Source: an uncultured Bacilli bacterium (lineage in GTDB: Bacteria > Bacillota_I > Bacilli_A > RF39 > UBA660). Taken from it: a stretch of 5,504 bases of DNA. Positions 1 through 5,504 of the stretch are shown piece by piece (the first letter of the stretch is position 1; every line of letters begins with the position of its first letter). A program made the translations under genes and the position numbers. The stretch covers positions 1 to 5,504 of the forward strand of contig CALVUV010000086.1 in the NCBI GenBank assembly GCA_944363685.1, in the 5' to 3' direction. The notes under the pieces are model-generated. The model did not search any database, was not told where the DNA came from, and saw only the letters and a program-made list of their open reading frames with translations.

Positions 1-71
1 TTTTGAATTAAGATTTTCATCTCAATATCATTTTCATCTAGTATGTCTAGTTTTCCATAAAACTTTTCACA
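1..71 (-). other. Possible 5' end of the next minus-strand gene, start unresolved, cut by the window edge
   Basis: After rpe, a minus-strand frame is open from position 71 to the window edge and looks coding: it reads CEKFYGKLDILDENDIEMK and then ILIQ, an amino-acid mix like the neighbouring proteins. In-frame TGA and TAG stops lie just before it, and its first in-frame ATG is at 20-18, with no clear Shine-Dalgarno run. A good SD-like AAGGAAG (86-80) lies instead seven bases before a GTG at 72-70 that is in another frame and is followed at once by TGA. The ATG at 78-76 shares that dead frame. So this is either a gene broken or mis-sequenced near its start, a gene starting at 20, or a chance open frame. 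In Bacillus relatives the next gene is thiN, but the residues seen do not resemble a ThiN N-terminus I recognise. No function is assigned. Confidence 0.3.
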
Positions 72-87
72 CTATCATTCTTCCTTA

Positions 88-116
88 ATTATAACAAAAT
101 TATTATCTATCGTAAA
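88..116 (-). promoter_or_regulatory. Candidate sigma-A promoter with extended -10, inside the 3' end of rpe
   Basis: On the minus strand a perfect -10 TATAAT (93-88) is preceded by TGT (96-94), giving the extended -10 form TGnTATAAT. Seventeen bases upstream lies TTTACG (116-111), which matches the consensus -35 TTGACA at four of six positions. The -35 lies within the last codons of rpe. Transcription would be expected to begin near 82-78, at or just past the SD-like AAGGAAG, and run out of the window to the left. TATAAT arises easily by chance in DNA this AT-rich; the extended element and the exact 17-base spacing are what favour a real promoter. Confidence 0.42.
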
Positions 117-736
117 CTATTTATTTTCTCTTGATAATTATCACTACCAATAATATAATTCCCACTAACAACAATATCTACTAAATTTTTAATTTTCTTA
201 ACAACCCTATCATTAATTCCACCATCTATACTTATTTTAAAGTTTAACTTTTTATACTCTTTCTTTAAAACATTTAATTCTTTTAATTTCTCAGTAGTAT
301 TACTTATATACTTTTGTCCACTTCTTCCAGGAACAACACCCATAACTAATATTAAATCTATATAAGGTAAATAAGGAACAATCATACTAACATCATCATT
401 AGGATTTAACACAATACCTGCTTTAATACCATAACTTTTAATTAATTTTAAATTACTAACTAAATCTTCTTTAGTATCTAAATGTATAGAAATATACTCT
501 GTATTTAAACTAGCATAATCTTTAATAAAACTACTAGGAGTATCAACCATTAAATGAACATCTAATCTTTTATCAGTAAACTCATATATATGCTTCATCT
601 CTTTAAAAGGTAAAGTCTTATTACTAACATATTTCCCATCCATAACATCTAAATGAATAAAATCAGTATCTGTATCATTAAGTAATTTTAATGTCTTAGG
701 AATATCTTTACTACCTAAAAATGAAACACTAATCAT
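107..736 (-). CDS. rpe: Ribulose-phosphate 3-epimerase (divergent)
   Basis: Cytosolic TIM-barrel enzyme expected to interconvert ribulose 5-phosphate and xylulose 5-phosphate in the pentose phosphate pathway. The protein is 209 residues, slightly shorter than the usual 215-225. Family signatures visible in order are HLDVMDG (28-34), VHLMV (60-64), KAGIVLNP (105-112), the active-site loop VMGVVPGRSGQ (131-141) and SIDGGI (169-174). The metal and catalytic set of the family (two His, two Asp) maps to H28, D30, H61 and D171, all present. Unusual points are the loop, normally close to NPGFGGQ but here VPGRSGQ, an N-terminus lacking the common SILSADF motif, and GNYII where GSAIF is usual near the C-terminus. 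The start overlaps the rsgA stop by one base (TAATG), with a strong GAGGAGG run just upstream inside rsgA. A related phospho-sugar epimerase is possible, but the synteny supports Rpe. Confidence 0.9.
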   Translation of the reverse strand: MISVSFLGSKDIPKTLKLLNDTDTDFIHLDVMDGKYVSNKTLPFKEMKHIYEFTDKRLDVHLMVDTPSSFIKDYASLNTEYISIHLDTKEDLVSNLKLIKSYGIKAGIVLNPNDDVSMIVPYLPYIDLILVMGVVPGRSGQKYISNTTEKLKELNVLKKEYKKLNFKISIDGGINDRVVKKIKNLVDIVVSGNYIIGSDNYQEKINSLR

Positions 737-1566
737 TACCTTCCCTCCTCATAGAATTTTAAATAACTATTATAACGTGATTCTAATATTTCTTTATCTT
801 CAACAGCTTTTTTAACTATACATTCCTCTTCTTTAGTATGAGAACAATCTTTAAAAGGACAACTATATAAGGAAAATTCTCTAAAAGATTTCTTTATATC
901 TTCTTTTTTATAAGAAGAAAAATCCAAAGCAGAAAAACCTGGAGTATCCATAACTTTCCCATCTAAAAAAGGAAATAAAGTAACATTTCTTGTTGTATGT
1001 CTACCTCTTCCTAAAGCAAGAGAAACTTCTCCTACTTCTAAATTAAAGCCTGGATTCAATTTATTTAAAAGAGTACTTTTCCCTGCACCAGTCTGTCCAA
1101 CAAAGACATTAGTTTTATTTTTAATTAATTCTTTAATTTTATCTATATCTTGATTAGTAACAACTTTATATCCTAATTTCTCATAATATTTCATTAAGTT
1201 TCTAATTTCTTTATAAGTATTTTCTAAAACTAAATCTATCTTAGTAAGACAAATAACGACACTAACATTATGTAATTCCATTAAAGTAATAAGTCTATCT
1301 AAAAGTCCTAAAGAGAAATTAGGATTAACAAGACTAGTAACAATAAAAGCCTGATCTATATTACTAACCATAGGTCTATCAAAAGTATTTTTTCGCTCAA
1401 GTATTTCATCTATTACTAGTCTTTTCTCATCAAATAAAACATAATCCCCTACTTTAGGTATTAACTTATCTTTTCTAAATTTACCTCTTGGAACAGTGTT
1501 ATATTTAATACCATCACACTCTACTGTATGTCTATTACTACTTATCTTAACAATTTGCCCTCGCAT
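736..1566 (-). CDS. rsgA: Small ribosomal subunit biogenesis GTPase RsgA (CpgA/YloQ)
   Basis: Circularly permuted GTPase that binds the 30S subunit late in assembly and helps its final maturation, with ribosome-stimulated GTP hydrolysis. The 276 residues follow family order: an N-terminal OB-fold (about 1-60), then the GTPase domain with G4 first (TKID, 108-111), G1/P-loop GQTGAGKST (157-165), RGRHTT (187-192) and G3 DTPG (207-210). The C-terminal zinc-binding segment shows the expected ligands C236, C241, H243 and C249. Nothing essential is missing. The ATG begins one base after the kinase stop, and its SD (AGAGGAG) lies in the last codons of the kinase gene, so translation is probably coupled. 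In Bacillus the PrkC homologue phosphorylates this protein, which makes its place beside the kinase and phosphatase meaningful; here that is inference. Confidence 0.97.
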   Translation of the reverse strand: MRGQIVKISSNRHTVECDGIKYNTVPRGKFRKDKLIPKVGDYVLFDEKRLVIDEILERKNTFDRPMVSNIDQAFIVTSLVNPNFSLGLLDRLITLMELHNVSVVICLTKIDLVLENTYKEIRNLMKYYEKLGYKVVTNQDIDKIKELIKNKTNVFVGQTGAGKSTLLNKLNPGFNLEVGEVSLALGRGRHTTRNVTLFPFLDGKVMDTPGFSALDFSSYKKEDIKKSFREFSLYSCPFKDCSHTKEEECIVKKAVEDKEILESRYNSYLKFYEEGR

Positions 1567-1567
1567 A

Positions 1568-3352
1568 TTACTCCTCTAAAGTAGCATCACTACCAGTACC
1601 ACCGCTATTATTATCTTGATTGTCATCACCTGAATCAGTATCACCAGTACCGTTATTATTGTTATTGTTGTTATTATTAGTAGTAGAAGCTCTACCTATA
1701 GTAATAGTAACACTGTCGTTATTTTTAACTGTAGAACCACTAGGACGAGACTGAGTAATAATTCTACCTACTTGACTATTATCTGCTACTTCTTGATAAT
1801 TAGTTGTAACTGATACACAAGCATTATTAGCCCAACTAGTTACAACATCAGGAGTTTGTAAATACCAATCTGGGAAAGTAATATCTTCTAAAGTAGTTAA
1901 AGTAATCTCATCTCCACTTTCTACTTCACTACCTTCATCAAGCGATTGAGAAATAACAAGATTTTGTCCAATCACAGAACAAGTAGTAGAATCTGGTGCA
2001 ATCTGTTGTACTGTAACTTCAAGTCCCATATCTTCTAGAAGTTCCGTCGCTTCATTAACATCCATATTTATATAACTTTCAAGTGTATATGTCTTAGCAC
2101 CTGTTGATTTATATAAAGTTATACTAGTTCCTTCTTTTACTGTACTTCCACTTCTAGGATCTGTTCTAACAATTCTATTTTCCTTAACATCTTCACTACT
2201 TACTTCTTTTACTTTACTATTAACTTTAAGACCAGCATCTTCTAATTCATTTGTCGCACGTTTTACAGTCATTCCACTAACATCAGGAACTTCTACATCA
2301 GATTCCGCTGTTAATGCTGGAATAATAAAGAAAACAGAAATCAATGCAAGAACAATAACCCCTGCTATTATAGATAAAGCAATTATTAATTTATTAGATT
2401 TCTTAACCTTATCATCAGTTATAGGAGTAGCAAGAGCTTCATCATCACTAATAGGTTCCATTATTTTCGTAGTCTCATCTACTTCATGTTCTGGATAAGG
2501 ATATACATAAGGTTCTTCATTTATTCTATCATCATTTAATGCTGTTAATAAATCATTATGCATACTCTTAGCATCATCATATCTATTTTTAGGATTTTTA
2601 GCAGTAGATTTCAAAATAACATTTTCTATACTTTGAGGAATATCATTATTTAATTTATGAACATCAGGAAGTGGTTCTTTCATCTGTTTTAAAGCTATTT
2701 CAACAGCACTATCTCCCTTAAAAGGCAATTCTCCAGTTAATAATTCATAGAAAATAATTCCCATTGAATAAATATCACTTTTAATAGTAGTACCTTTACC
2801 AGCTGCCTGTTCAGGAGGTAAGTAATGAACAGAACCCATAACAGAATTTGTTTGTGTTAACTGTGTAGAATTTAAAGCCATAGCAATACCAAAATCTGTT
2901 ATTTTAATTTGTCCATCATCCTGAATCATAATATTTTGTGGTTTCAAATCACGATGAACAATATATGAATCATGAGCATGAGCCATACCATCAGTTAATT
3001 GTAACATTATATCTATCGCTTCAGATAATGTAAGACTACCACGTTTTTTAAGTAATTGTTTTAAAGTCTTACCTTCAATATATTCCATTACAATATAATA
3101 AAGGCCATCATCTTCTCCAACATCATACATGGCTACTATATTAGGATGAGATAAACTCGATGCAGATAATGCTTCACGTTGAAAACGTCTAACAAACTTC
3201 TCATCATTTGCTAAATCTCCTCTTAATACTTTAATAGCTACATTTCTATCAAGTATAGTATCATAAGCAAGATAAACATTAGCCATACCACCTTCGCCAA
3301 TTGATTTAATTACCTCATAACGATCATTAATTTTTTGCCCCTTTGTAACCAT
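1568..3352 (-). CDS. prkC: Membrane Ser/Thr protein kinase with extracellular PASTA domains (PrkC/PknB/Stk type)
   Basis: Hanks-type kinase expected to sense muropeptides or cell-wall state through its PASTA domains and to phosphorylate cytoplasmic targets in wall synthesis, division and translation. The 594 residues hold a kinase domain (about 11-270) with Gly-rich loop GEGGMA (19-24), Lys41, Glu60, catalytic loop HRDLKPQN (133-140), DFG (153-155), a Ser/Thr-rich activation loop (about 161-175) and PPE (179-181) in the APE position. An acidic, proline-containing juxtamembrane stretch (280-315) with a TT pair at 294-295 precedes basic residues and one membrane helix (about 321-346). Outside are PASTA-like repeats at about 353-416, 420-487 and 490-553, the third divergent, then a low-complexity Asn/Gly/Asp tail (557-594). 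All catalytic residues are present. Its ATG overlaps the phosphatase stop by one base (TAATG); an AAGG run sits about nine bases upstream of the start. Confidence 0.97.
   Translation of the reverse strand: MVTKGQKINDRYEVIKSIGEGGMANVYLAYDTILDRNVAIKVLRGDLANDEKFVRRFQREALSASSLSHPNIVAMYDVGEDDGLYYIVMEYIEGKTLKQLLKKRGSLTLSEAIDIMLQLTDGMAHAHDSYIVHRDLKPQNIMIQDDGQIKITDFGIAMALNSTQLTQTNSVMGSVHYLPPEQAAGKGTTIKSDIYSMGIIFYELLTGELPFKGDSAVEIALKQMKEPLPDVHKLNNDIPQSIENVILKSTAKNPKNRYDDAKSMHNDLLTALNDDRINEEPYVYPYPEHEVDETTKIMEPISDDEALATPITDDKVKKSNKLIIALSIIAGVIVLALISVFFIIPALTAESDVEVPDVSGMTVKRATNELEDAGLKVNSKVKEVSSEDVKENRIVRTDPRSGSTVKEGTSITLYKSTGAKTYTLESYINMDVNEATELLEDMGLEVTVQQIAPDSTTCSVIGQNLVISQSLDEGSEVESGDEITLTTLEDITFPDWYLQTPDVVTSWANNACVSVTTNYQEVADNSQVGRIITQSRPSGSTVKNNDSVTITIGRASTTNNNNNNNNNGTGDTDSGDDNQDNNSGGTGSDATLEE
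1652..1678 (-). repeat. AAT/AAC trinucleotide tract coding nine Asn in the kinase tail
   Basis: Nine consecutive Asn codons, mixed AAT and AAC, encode residues 559-567 of the PASTA kinase, just after the last PASTA-like repeat. They open a tail of about 38 residues made mostly of Asn, Gly, Asp, Ser and Thr. The mixture of codons makes the tract less slippery than a pure repeat, but copy number could still vary in frame between strains. It probably acts as a flexible extracellular linker at the very C-terminus; no motif for sorting or wall anchoring follows it. Confidence 0.85.
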
Positions 3353-4092
3353 TATTCTTCACCTTCTCCTAAAATTAAATATGCCACTGATATATTATCA
3401 GTTCCCCCTCTATTGTTAGCTTTTCTAATTAACTTAATAACTTTATCCTCAATGTCACCATCACTATTTAAAACCTTCTCAATTCCTTCTTCATCTACCA
3501 TATTAGTAAGTCCATCACTAGATAAAAGTATTGCATCTATCTCCATATCACAATCAAAGATATCTATATCTATAGGATCATTCGCACCCAAAGCTTTCAT
3601 TAAAACATTTTTCTTAGGATGATCCTTCGCTTCTTCTTTAGTCAATTCCCCCGCTGACACTAATAAATTAACAAGTGTATGATCATAAGTAACTTTATGT
3701 AGTTTACCTTCTTTCATAACAAACCCAGAAGAATCCCCTATATTACCAAATAAAATATAATCTTTAGTAACTATCGCTGTAACAAGAGTAGTCCCCATTC
3801 CTTTACTCTCAGGATGAGTTTTCTCATGTCTAAAAATACTATCATTTATTTCATTAACACTGTCTCTTAAAAAGTTAACAGCATCTAATTTAGTCATATT
3901 ATGAAAATTCTCATTAAATTCACGTGATAAATGCGTAATAGCAATAGAAGAAGCAACCTCTCCTGCAGAATGACCTCCCATTCCATCAGCAATTGCCATT
4001 AAAGTATCTCCATCACTATTATGTACTATTAATACGCTATCTTCATTATGATCTCTAACCTTACCTGCATCTGTTAAATAAAAAGATTTCAT
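3352..4092 (-). CDS. prpC: PP2C-family Ser/Thr protein phosphatase (PrpC/Stp), partner of the adjacent kinase
   Basis: Soluble metal-dependent phosphatase that removes phosphate from Ser and Thr in the kinase and its substrates. At 246 residues it is the usual bacterial single-domain length. Motifs in order are RDHNED (13-18), ADGMGGH (35-41), GMGTT (98-102), GDSS (119-122), DHTLV (137-141), SSDGLT (191-196) and GGTDNISV (229-236). The Asp residues that hold the two metals in this family, D18, D36, D193 and D232, are all present. The one deviation is GDSS where GDSR is typical. The ATG sits in an ATGA overlap with the rlmN stop and has a strong GGGAGG SD four bases upstream. The stop overlaps the kinase start, so phosphatase and kinase are likely made in coupled amounts. 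An open frame on the opposite strand near 3335-3622 is a shadow of this gene. Confidence 0.96.
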   Translation of the reverse strand: MKSFYLTDAGKVRDHNEDSVLIVHNSDGDTLMAIADGMGGHSAGEVASSIAITHLSREFNENFHNMTKLDAVNFLRDSVNEINDSIFRHEKTHPESKGMGTTLVTAIVTKDYILFGNIGDSSGFVMKEGKLHKVTYDHTLVNLLVSAGELTKEEAKDHPKKNVLMKALGANDPIDIDIFDCDMEIDAILLSSDGLTNMVDEEGIEKVLNSDGDIEDKVIKLIRKANNRGGTDNISVAYLILGEGEE

Positions 4093-5108
4093 ATTTCCTC
4101 CCTCTTACTTCTAAGCTGTCCACAAGCAGCACTAATAGTACCACCAAATTCCCGCCTAATCGTAACTGTAACATTATTTTCTTTTAGTATATCATAAAAC
4201 TTAGCAATTGTTAAAGGTTTACTTCGTCTATACTGTAAAGCATCTGTTTCATTATATGGTATTAAATTAACATAACAGTTTATTCCTCTTAATAAACGAA
4301 CAAGCTCTATTGCATTATCAACACTATCATTAACATCATCTAACATTATATATTCAAAAGTAACTCTTCTATTAGTCTTCCCTAAATATATTTTAATAGA
4401 AGAAATTAACTCATCTAATGGATATGCTTTAGATATAGGCATTATCTTATTTCTAATATAATCATTAGGAGCATGTAAACTAATAGCAAGATTTACTTGA
4501 TAAGGAAAATCACTAAATTCTAATATTTTTGGAACAATACCACAAGTTGAAACAGTAATATGACGAGCACCTATATTTAATCCTTTAGAATGATTTATTA
4601 TTTTAATAAGTTTACATATATTATCATAATTATCAAAAGGCTCTCCAATACCCATAATAACAACATGACTAATTCTAAGTCCACTTTCGTTTTCTACTTT
4701 AAGTATTTGTTCTACCATTTCCCCTGTAGTTAAATTACGTACTTTTTTACGCCTACCTGACTCACAAAACTTACATCCCATATTACAACCTACTTGACTA
4801 GAAATACAAAGACTATTGCCATAATCATGATTCATTAAAACTGCTTCTATATGTTCAAAATCACTAAGTTTAAATAAATACTTCTTAACATCTCTACCTT
4901 CTTCTACAGTAATTATATCTATATTAGAAATAATAAAATCTTTCTTTAATCTATCCCTAACTTCTTTTTTAATATTACTAGCTTCATCAAAAGAAGTAAT
5001 TTTTTTATTATAAAGCCAAGAAAACAACTCTGTAGCATAAAACTTTTTATCATTATTTTGTAAAAAATATTCACTTAACTCTTCTATTGTCAAATCATAA
5101 ATGCCCAT
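4089..5108 (-). CDS. rlmN: Dual-specificity 23S rRNA (A2503-C2)/tRNA (A37-C2) methyltransferase RlmN, radical SAM
   Basis: Radical SAM enzyme that methylates C2 of adenine 2503 in 23S rRNA and, in studied homologues, of adenine 37 in some tRNAs. The favoured start gives 339 residues. An N-terminal accessory domain (about 1-90) includes the family's FYATELFSWLY region. The CxxxCxxC cluster CNMGCKFC (C108, C112, C115) follows SSQVG, MGIGEP is at 152-157, and the C-terminus ends in AACGQL. The two extra Cys used for methyl transfer in E. coli RlmN (C118 and C355) correspond to C101 and C329, so the full mechanism looks intact. This fits RlmN; Cfr resistance enzymes share the cysteines, but the conserved operon argues for RlmN. 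After the cluster the usual Ala is Glu (FCESGRRKK). The upstream ATG at 5120 would add MEDI, but GGAGG lies five bases before the ATG at 5108 and no SD precedes 5120. Confidence 0.95.
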   Translation of the reverse strand: MGIYDLTIEELSEYFLQNNDKKFYATELFSWLYNKKITSFDEASNIKKEVRDRLKKDFIISNIDIITVEEGRDVKKYLFKLSDFEHIEAVLMNHDYGNSLCISSQVGCNMGCKFCESGRRKKVRNLTTGEMVEQILKVENESGLRISHVVIMGIGEPFDNYDNICKLIKIINHSKGLNIGARHITVSTCGIVPKILEFSDFPYQVNLAISLHAPNDYIRNKIMPISKAYPLDELISSIKIYLGKTNRRVTFEYIMLDDVNDSVDNAIELVRLLRGINCYVNLIPYNETDALQYRRSKPLTIAKFYDILKENNVTVTIRREFGGTISAACGQLRSKREEI

Positions 5109-5112
5109 AATA

Positions 5113-5117
5113 TCCTC
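5113..5117 (-). promoter_or_regulatory. Shine-Dalgarno site deciding the rlmN start
   Basis: GGAGG on the minus strand lies five bases before the ATG at 5108-5106. It sits inside the codons that would follow the alternative ATG at 5120-5118, which itself is preceded only by AT-rich sequence. This favours the four-residue shorter RlmN beginning MGIYDL. Confidence 0.75.
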
Positions 5118-5130
5118 CATTTACAACTAT

Positions 5131-5162
5131 ATTGTACTATACTTTTCAAAGAAATACATCAA
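5131..5162 (-). promoter_or_regulatory. Possible promoter of the rlmN-prpC-prkC-rsgA-rpe operon
   Basis: The 93-base gap between the Rpn-family gene and the longest rlmN frame is the only space for a promoter of the five-gene block. On the minus strand a -10-like TACAAT (5136-5131) lies 23 bases before the favoured ATG, a suitable distance. The nearest -35-like hexamer, TTGATG (5162-5157), gives a 20-base spacer, longer than the usual 16-18; pairing it with TATAGT (5141-5136) gives 15. A T-rich run lies just upstream and could help as an UP element. The location is convincing; the exact elements are not. Confidence 0.4.
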
Positions 5163-5198
5163 AAAAATAATAATTAATCTATCAGTTTTGTAATGTTT

Positions 5199-5228
5199 AA
5201 AAGAAAGAAACAATTAAGTTTCTTTCCC
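5199..5228 (-). terminator. Intrinsic terminator overlapping the stop codon of the Rpn-family gene
   Basis: On the minus strand GAAAGAAAC (5226-5218) pairs perfectly with GTTTCTTTC (5211-5203), extendable by G-U pairs. The six-base loop TTAATT (5217-5212) contains the TAA stop (5216-5214). A run of T follows (5202-5199) in a T-rich context. The U tract is on the minus-strand side only, so termination is expected leftward, separating this gene from rlmN. The stem has only three G-C pairs in nine, so it may be leaky. Confidence 0.6.
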
Positions 5229-5504
5229 TAGTCCTTCTAACTCTTCTACACTTAAACCTGTACTTTCTGATACTAAATCAATAGATACTCCTTTTTTAAG
5301 AAGATTTTTAGCAATTTCTATTTCTTTTGCTTTAGCACCATCATCATATCCCCAATTACGAGCGGTATTAATCATTTTTTTCTGCATCATCTCATTATCA
5401 TAGGCTAATCCAAACTTATCATTAAGTCCTAGTCTTTCTAATTCATTCACAATCTTTAATGCCTCCTTATCATCTCCTGCTATTTCTCTTAACTCTTCAT
5501 AAGA
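5214..5504 (-). CDS. Rpn-family recombination-promoting nuclease / putative transposase, C-terminal part (5' end outside the window)
   Basis: The frame is open from the window edge to the TAA at 5216-5214, giving 96 visible residues of a longer protein. A GTG at 5450-5448 is an internal Val codon, since the frame continues upstream without a stop and with similar sequence. The visible part resembles the C-terminal tail of Rpn (PD-(D/E)XK) proteins: an YDNEMMQ segment, a Gly/Lys/Glu helical stretch (YDDGAKAKEIEIAKNLL) and a final helix-turn-helix-like piece (VSESTGLSVEELEGL). These proteins, sometimes labelled transposases, are endonucleases that promote RecA-independent recombination in E. 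coli, often occur in many copies and vary in their C-termini. The nuclease core with its catalytic residues is off-window, so activity cannot be judged. No inverted repeats or target duplication are visible at the 3' end. Confidence 0.75.
   Translation of the reverse strand, partial: SYEELREIAGDDKEALKIVNELERLGLNDKFGLAYDNEMMQKKMINTARNWGYDDGAKAKEIEIAKNLLKKGVSIDLVSESTGLSVEELEGLGKET

Noticed and set aside
34..78. Use of TGA as a Trp codon (Mollicutes code) to rescue the ATG at 78
   Set aside because: Read that way the frame would need TGA several times in a short stretch, while the intact genes contain no internal TGA and the Trp codons I checked are TGG.
2..88. Plus-strand open frame ending at TAA 86-88, which could be the end of a convergent gene
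   Set aside because: Its His/Phe/Ser-rich translation looks like a shadow, whereas the minus-strand frame over the same bases has ordinary protein composition. It cannot be excluded without sequence to the left.
766..776. TATAAT-like box near the 3' end of rsgA as an internal promoter for rpe
   Set aside because: No acceptable -35 hexamer lies at 16-18 bases, and rpe is coupled to rsgA by a TAATG overlap with a strong SD.
3335..3622. Plus-strand open frame of 95 codons
   Set aside because: It lies wholly opposite the PP2C gene and the start of the kinase, both with full catalytic motifs, and has a Ser/Ile/Pro-rich make-up typical of the antisense of AT-rich coding DNA. No SD or family motif is seen.
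4089..5120. RlmN start at the ATG at 5120
   Set aside because: No ribosome binding site precedes it, while GGAGG is ideally spaced before the ATG at 5108. It is kept only as an alternative.
5214..5450. Complete small gene starting at the GTG at 5450
   Set aside because: The frame continues upstream to the window edge without a stop, with similar Glu/Lys/Leu-rich sequence, and no SD precedes the GTG. It is treated as an internal codon of a larger Rpn-family gene.

Overview
The window is a strongly AT-rich stretch (roughly 30% GC by eye) from a low-GC Gram-positive lineage. The gene order matches the Bacillus subtilis block rlmN-prpC-prkC-cpgA(rsgA)-rpe. Together with the lysine, asparagine and isoleucine-rich proteins and very tight packing, it suggests Firmicutes or an RF39/Mollicutes-like gut bacterium. 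Every intact gene lies on the minus strand. The Trp codons I checked are TGG, the long frames contain no internal TGA, and rlmN ends in TGA inside an ATGA overlap, so I assume the standard bacterial code. The exact taxon cannot be named from this window.

Right to left, in the direction of transcription. Positions 5504-5214 hold the C-terminal end of an Rpn-family (PD-(D/E)XK) nuclease or putative transposase, cut by the window edge. A compact intrinsic terminator has the stop codon of this gene in its loop. After a spacer of about 100 bp with a possible promoter come five tightly coupled genes: rlmN (23S rRNA/tRNA adenine-C2 methyltransferase), a PP2C Ser/Thr phosphatase (prpC/stp), a membrane Ser/Thr kinase with extracellular PASTA domains (prkC/pknB), rsgA (small-subunit assembly GTPase) and rpe (ribulose-5-phosphate 3-epimerase). 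Their junctions are ATGA (4-nt overlap), TAATG (1-nt overlap), one base apart, and TAATG, so the block looks like one translationally coupled transcript.

Functionally the block links ribosome maturation (RlmN, RsgA) with a reversible phospho-signalling pair that senses the cell wall (kinase and phosphatase), plus one pentose-phosphate enzyme. In Bacillus the same kinase and phosphatase act on translation GTPases including CpgA/RsgA, so the clustering is probably regulatory; that link is knowledge of relatives, not visible here.

Positions 1-106, downstream of rpe, are the least explained part. They hold a good extended -10 promoter candidate inside the end of rpe, a Shine-Dalgarno-like run, and a minus-strand frame that looks coding but has no in-frame start where one is expected. 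I see no CRISPR array, tRNA, rRNA or intact mobile element, and no evidence for a wholly new system. No gene-free stretch exceeds about 110 bp.
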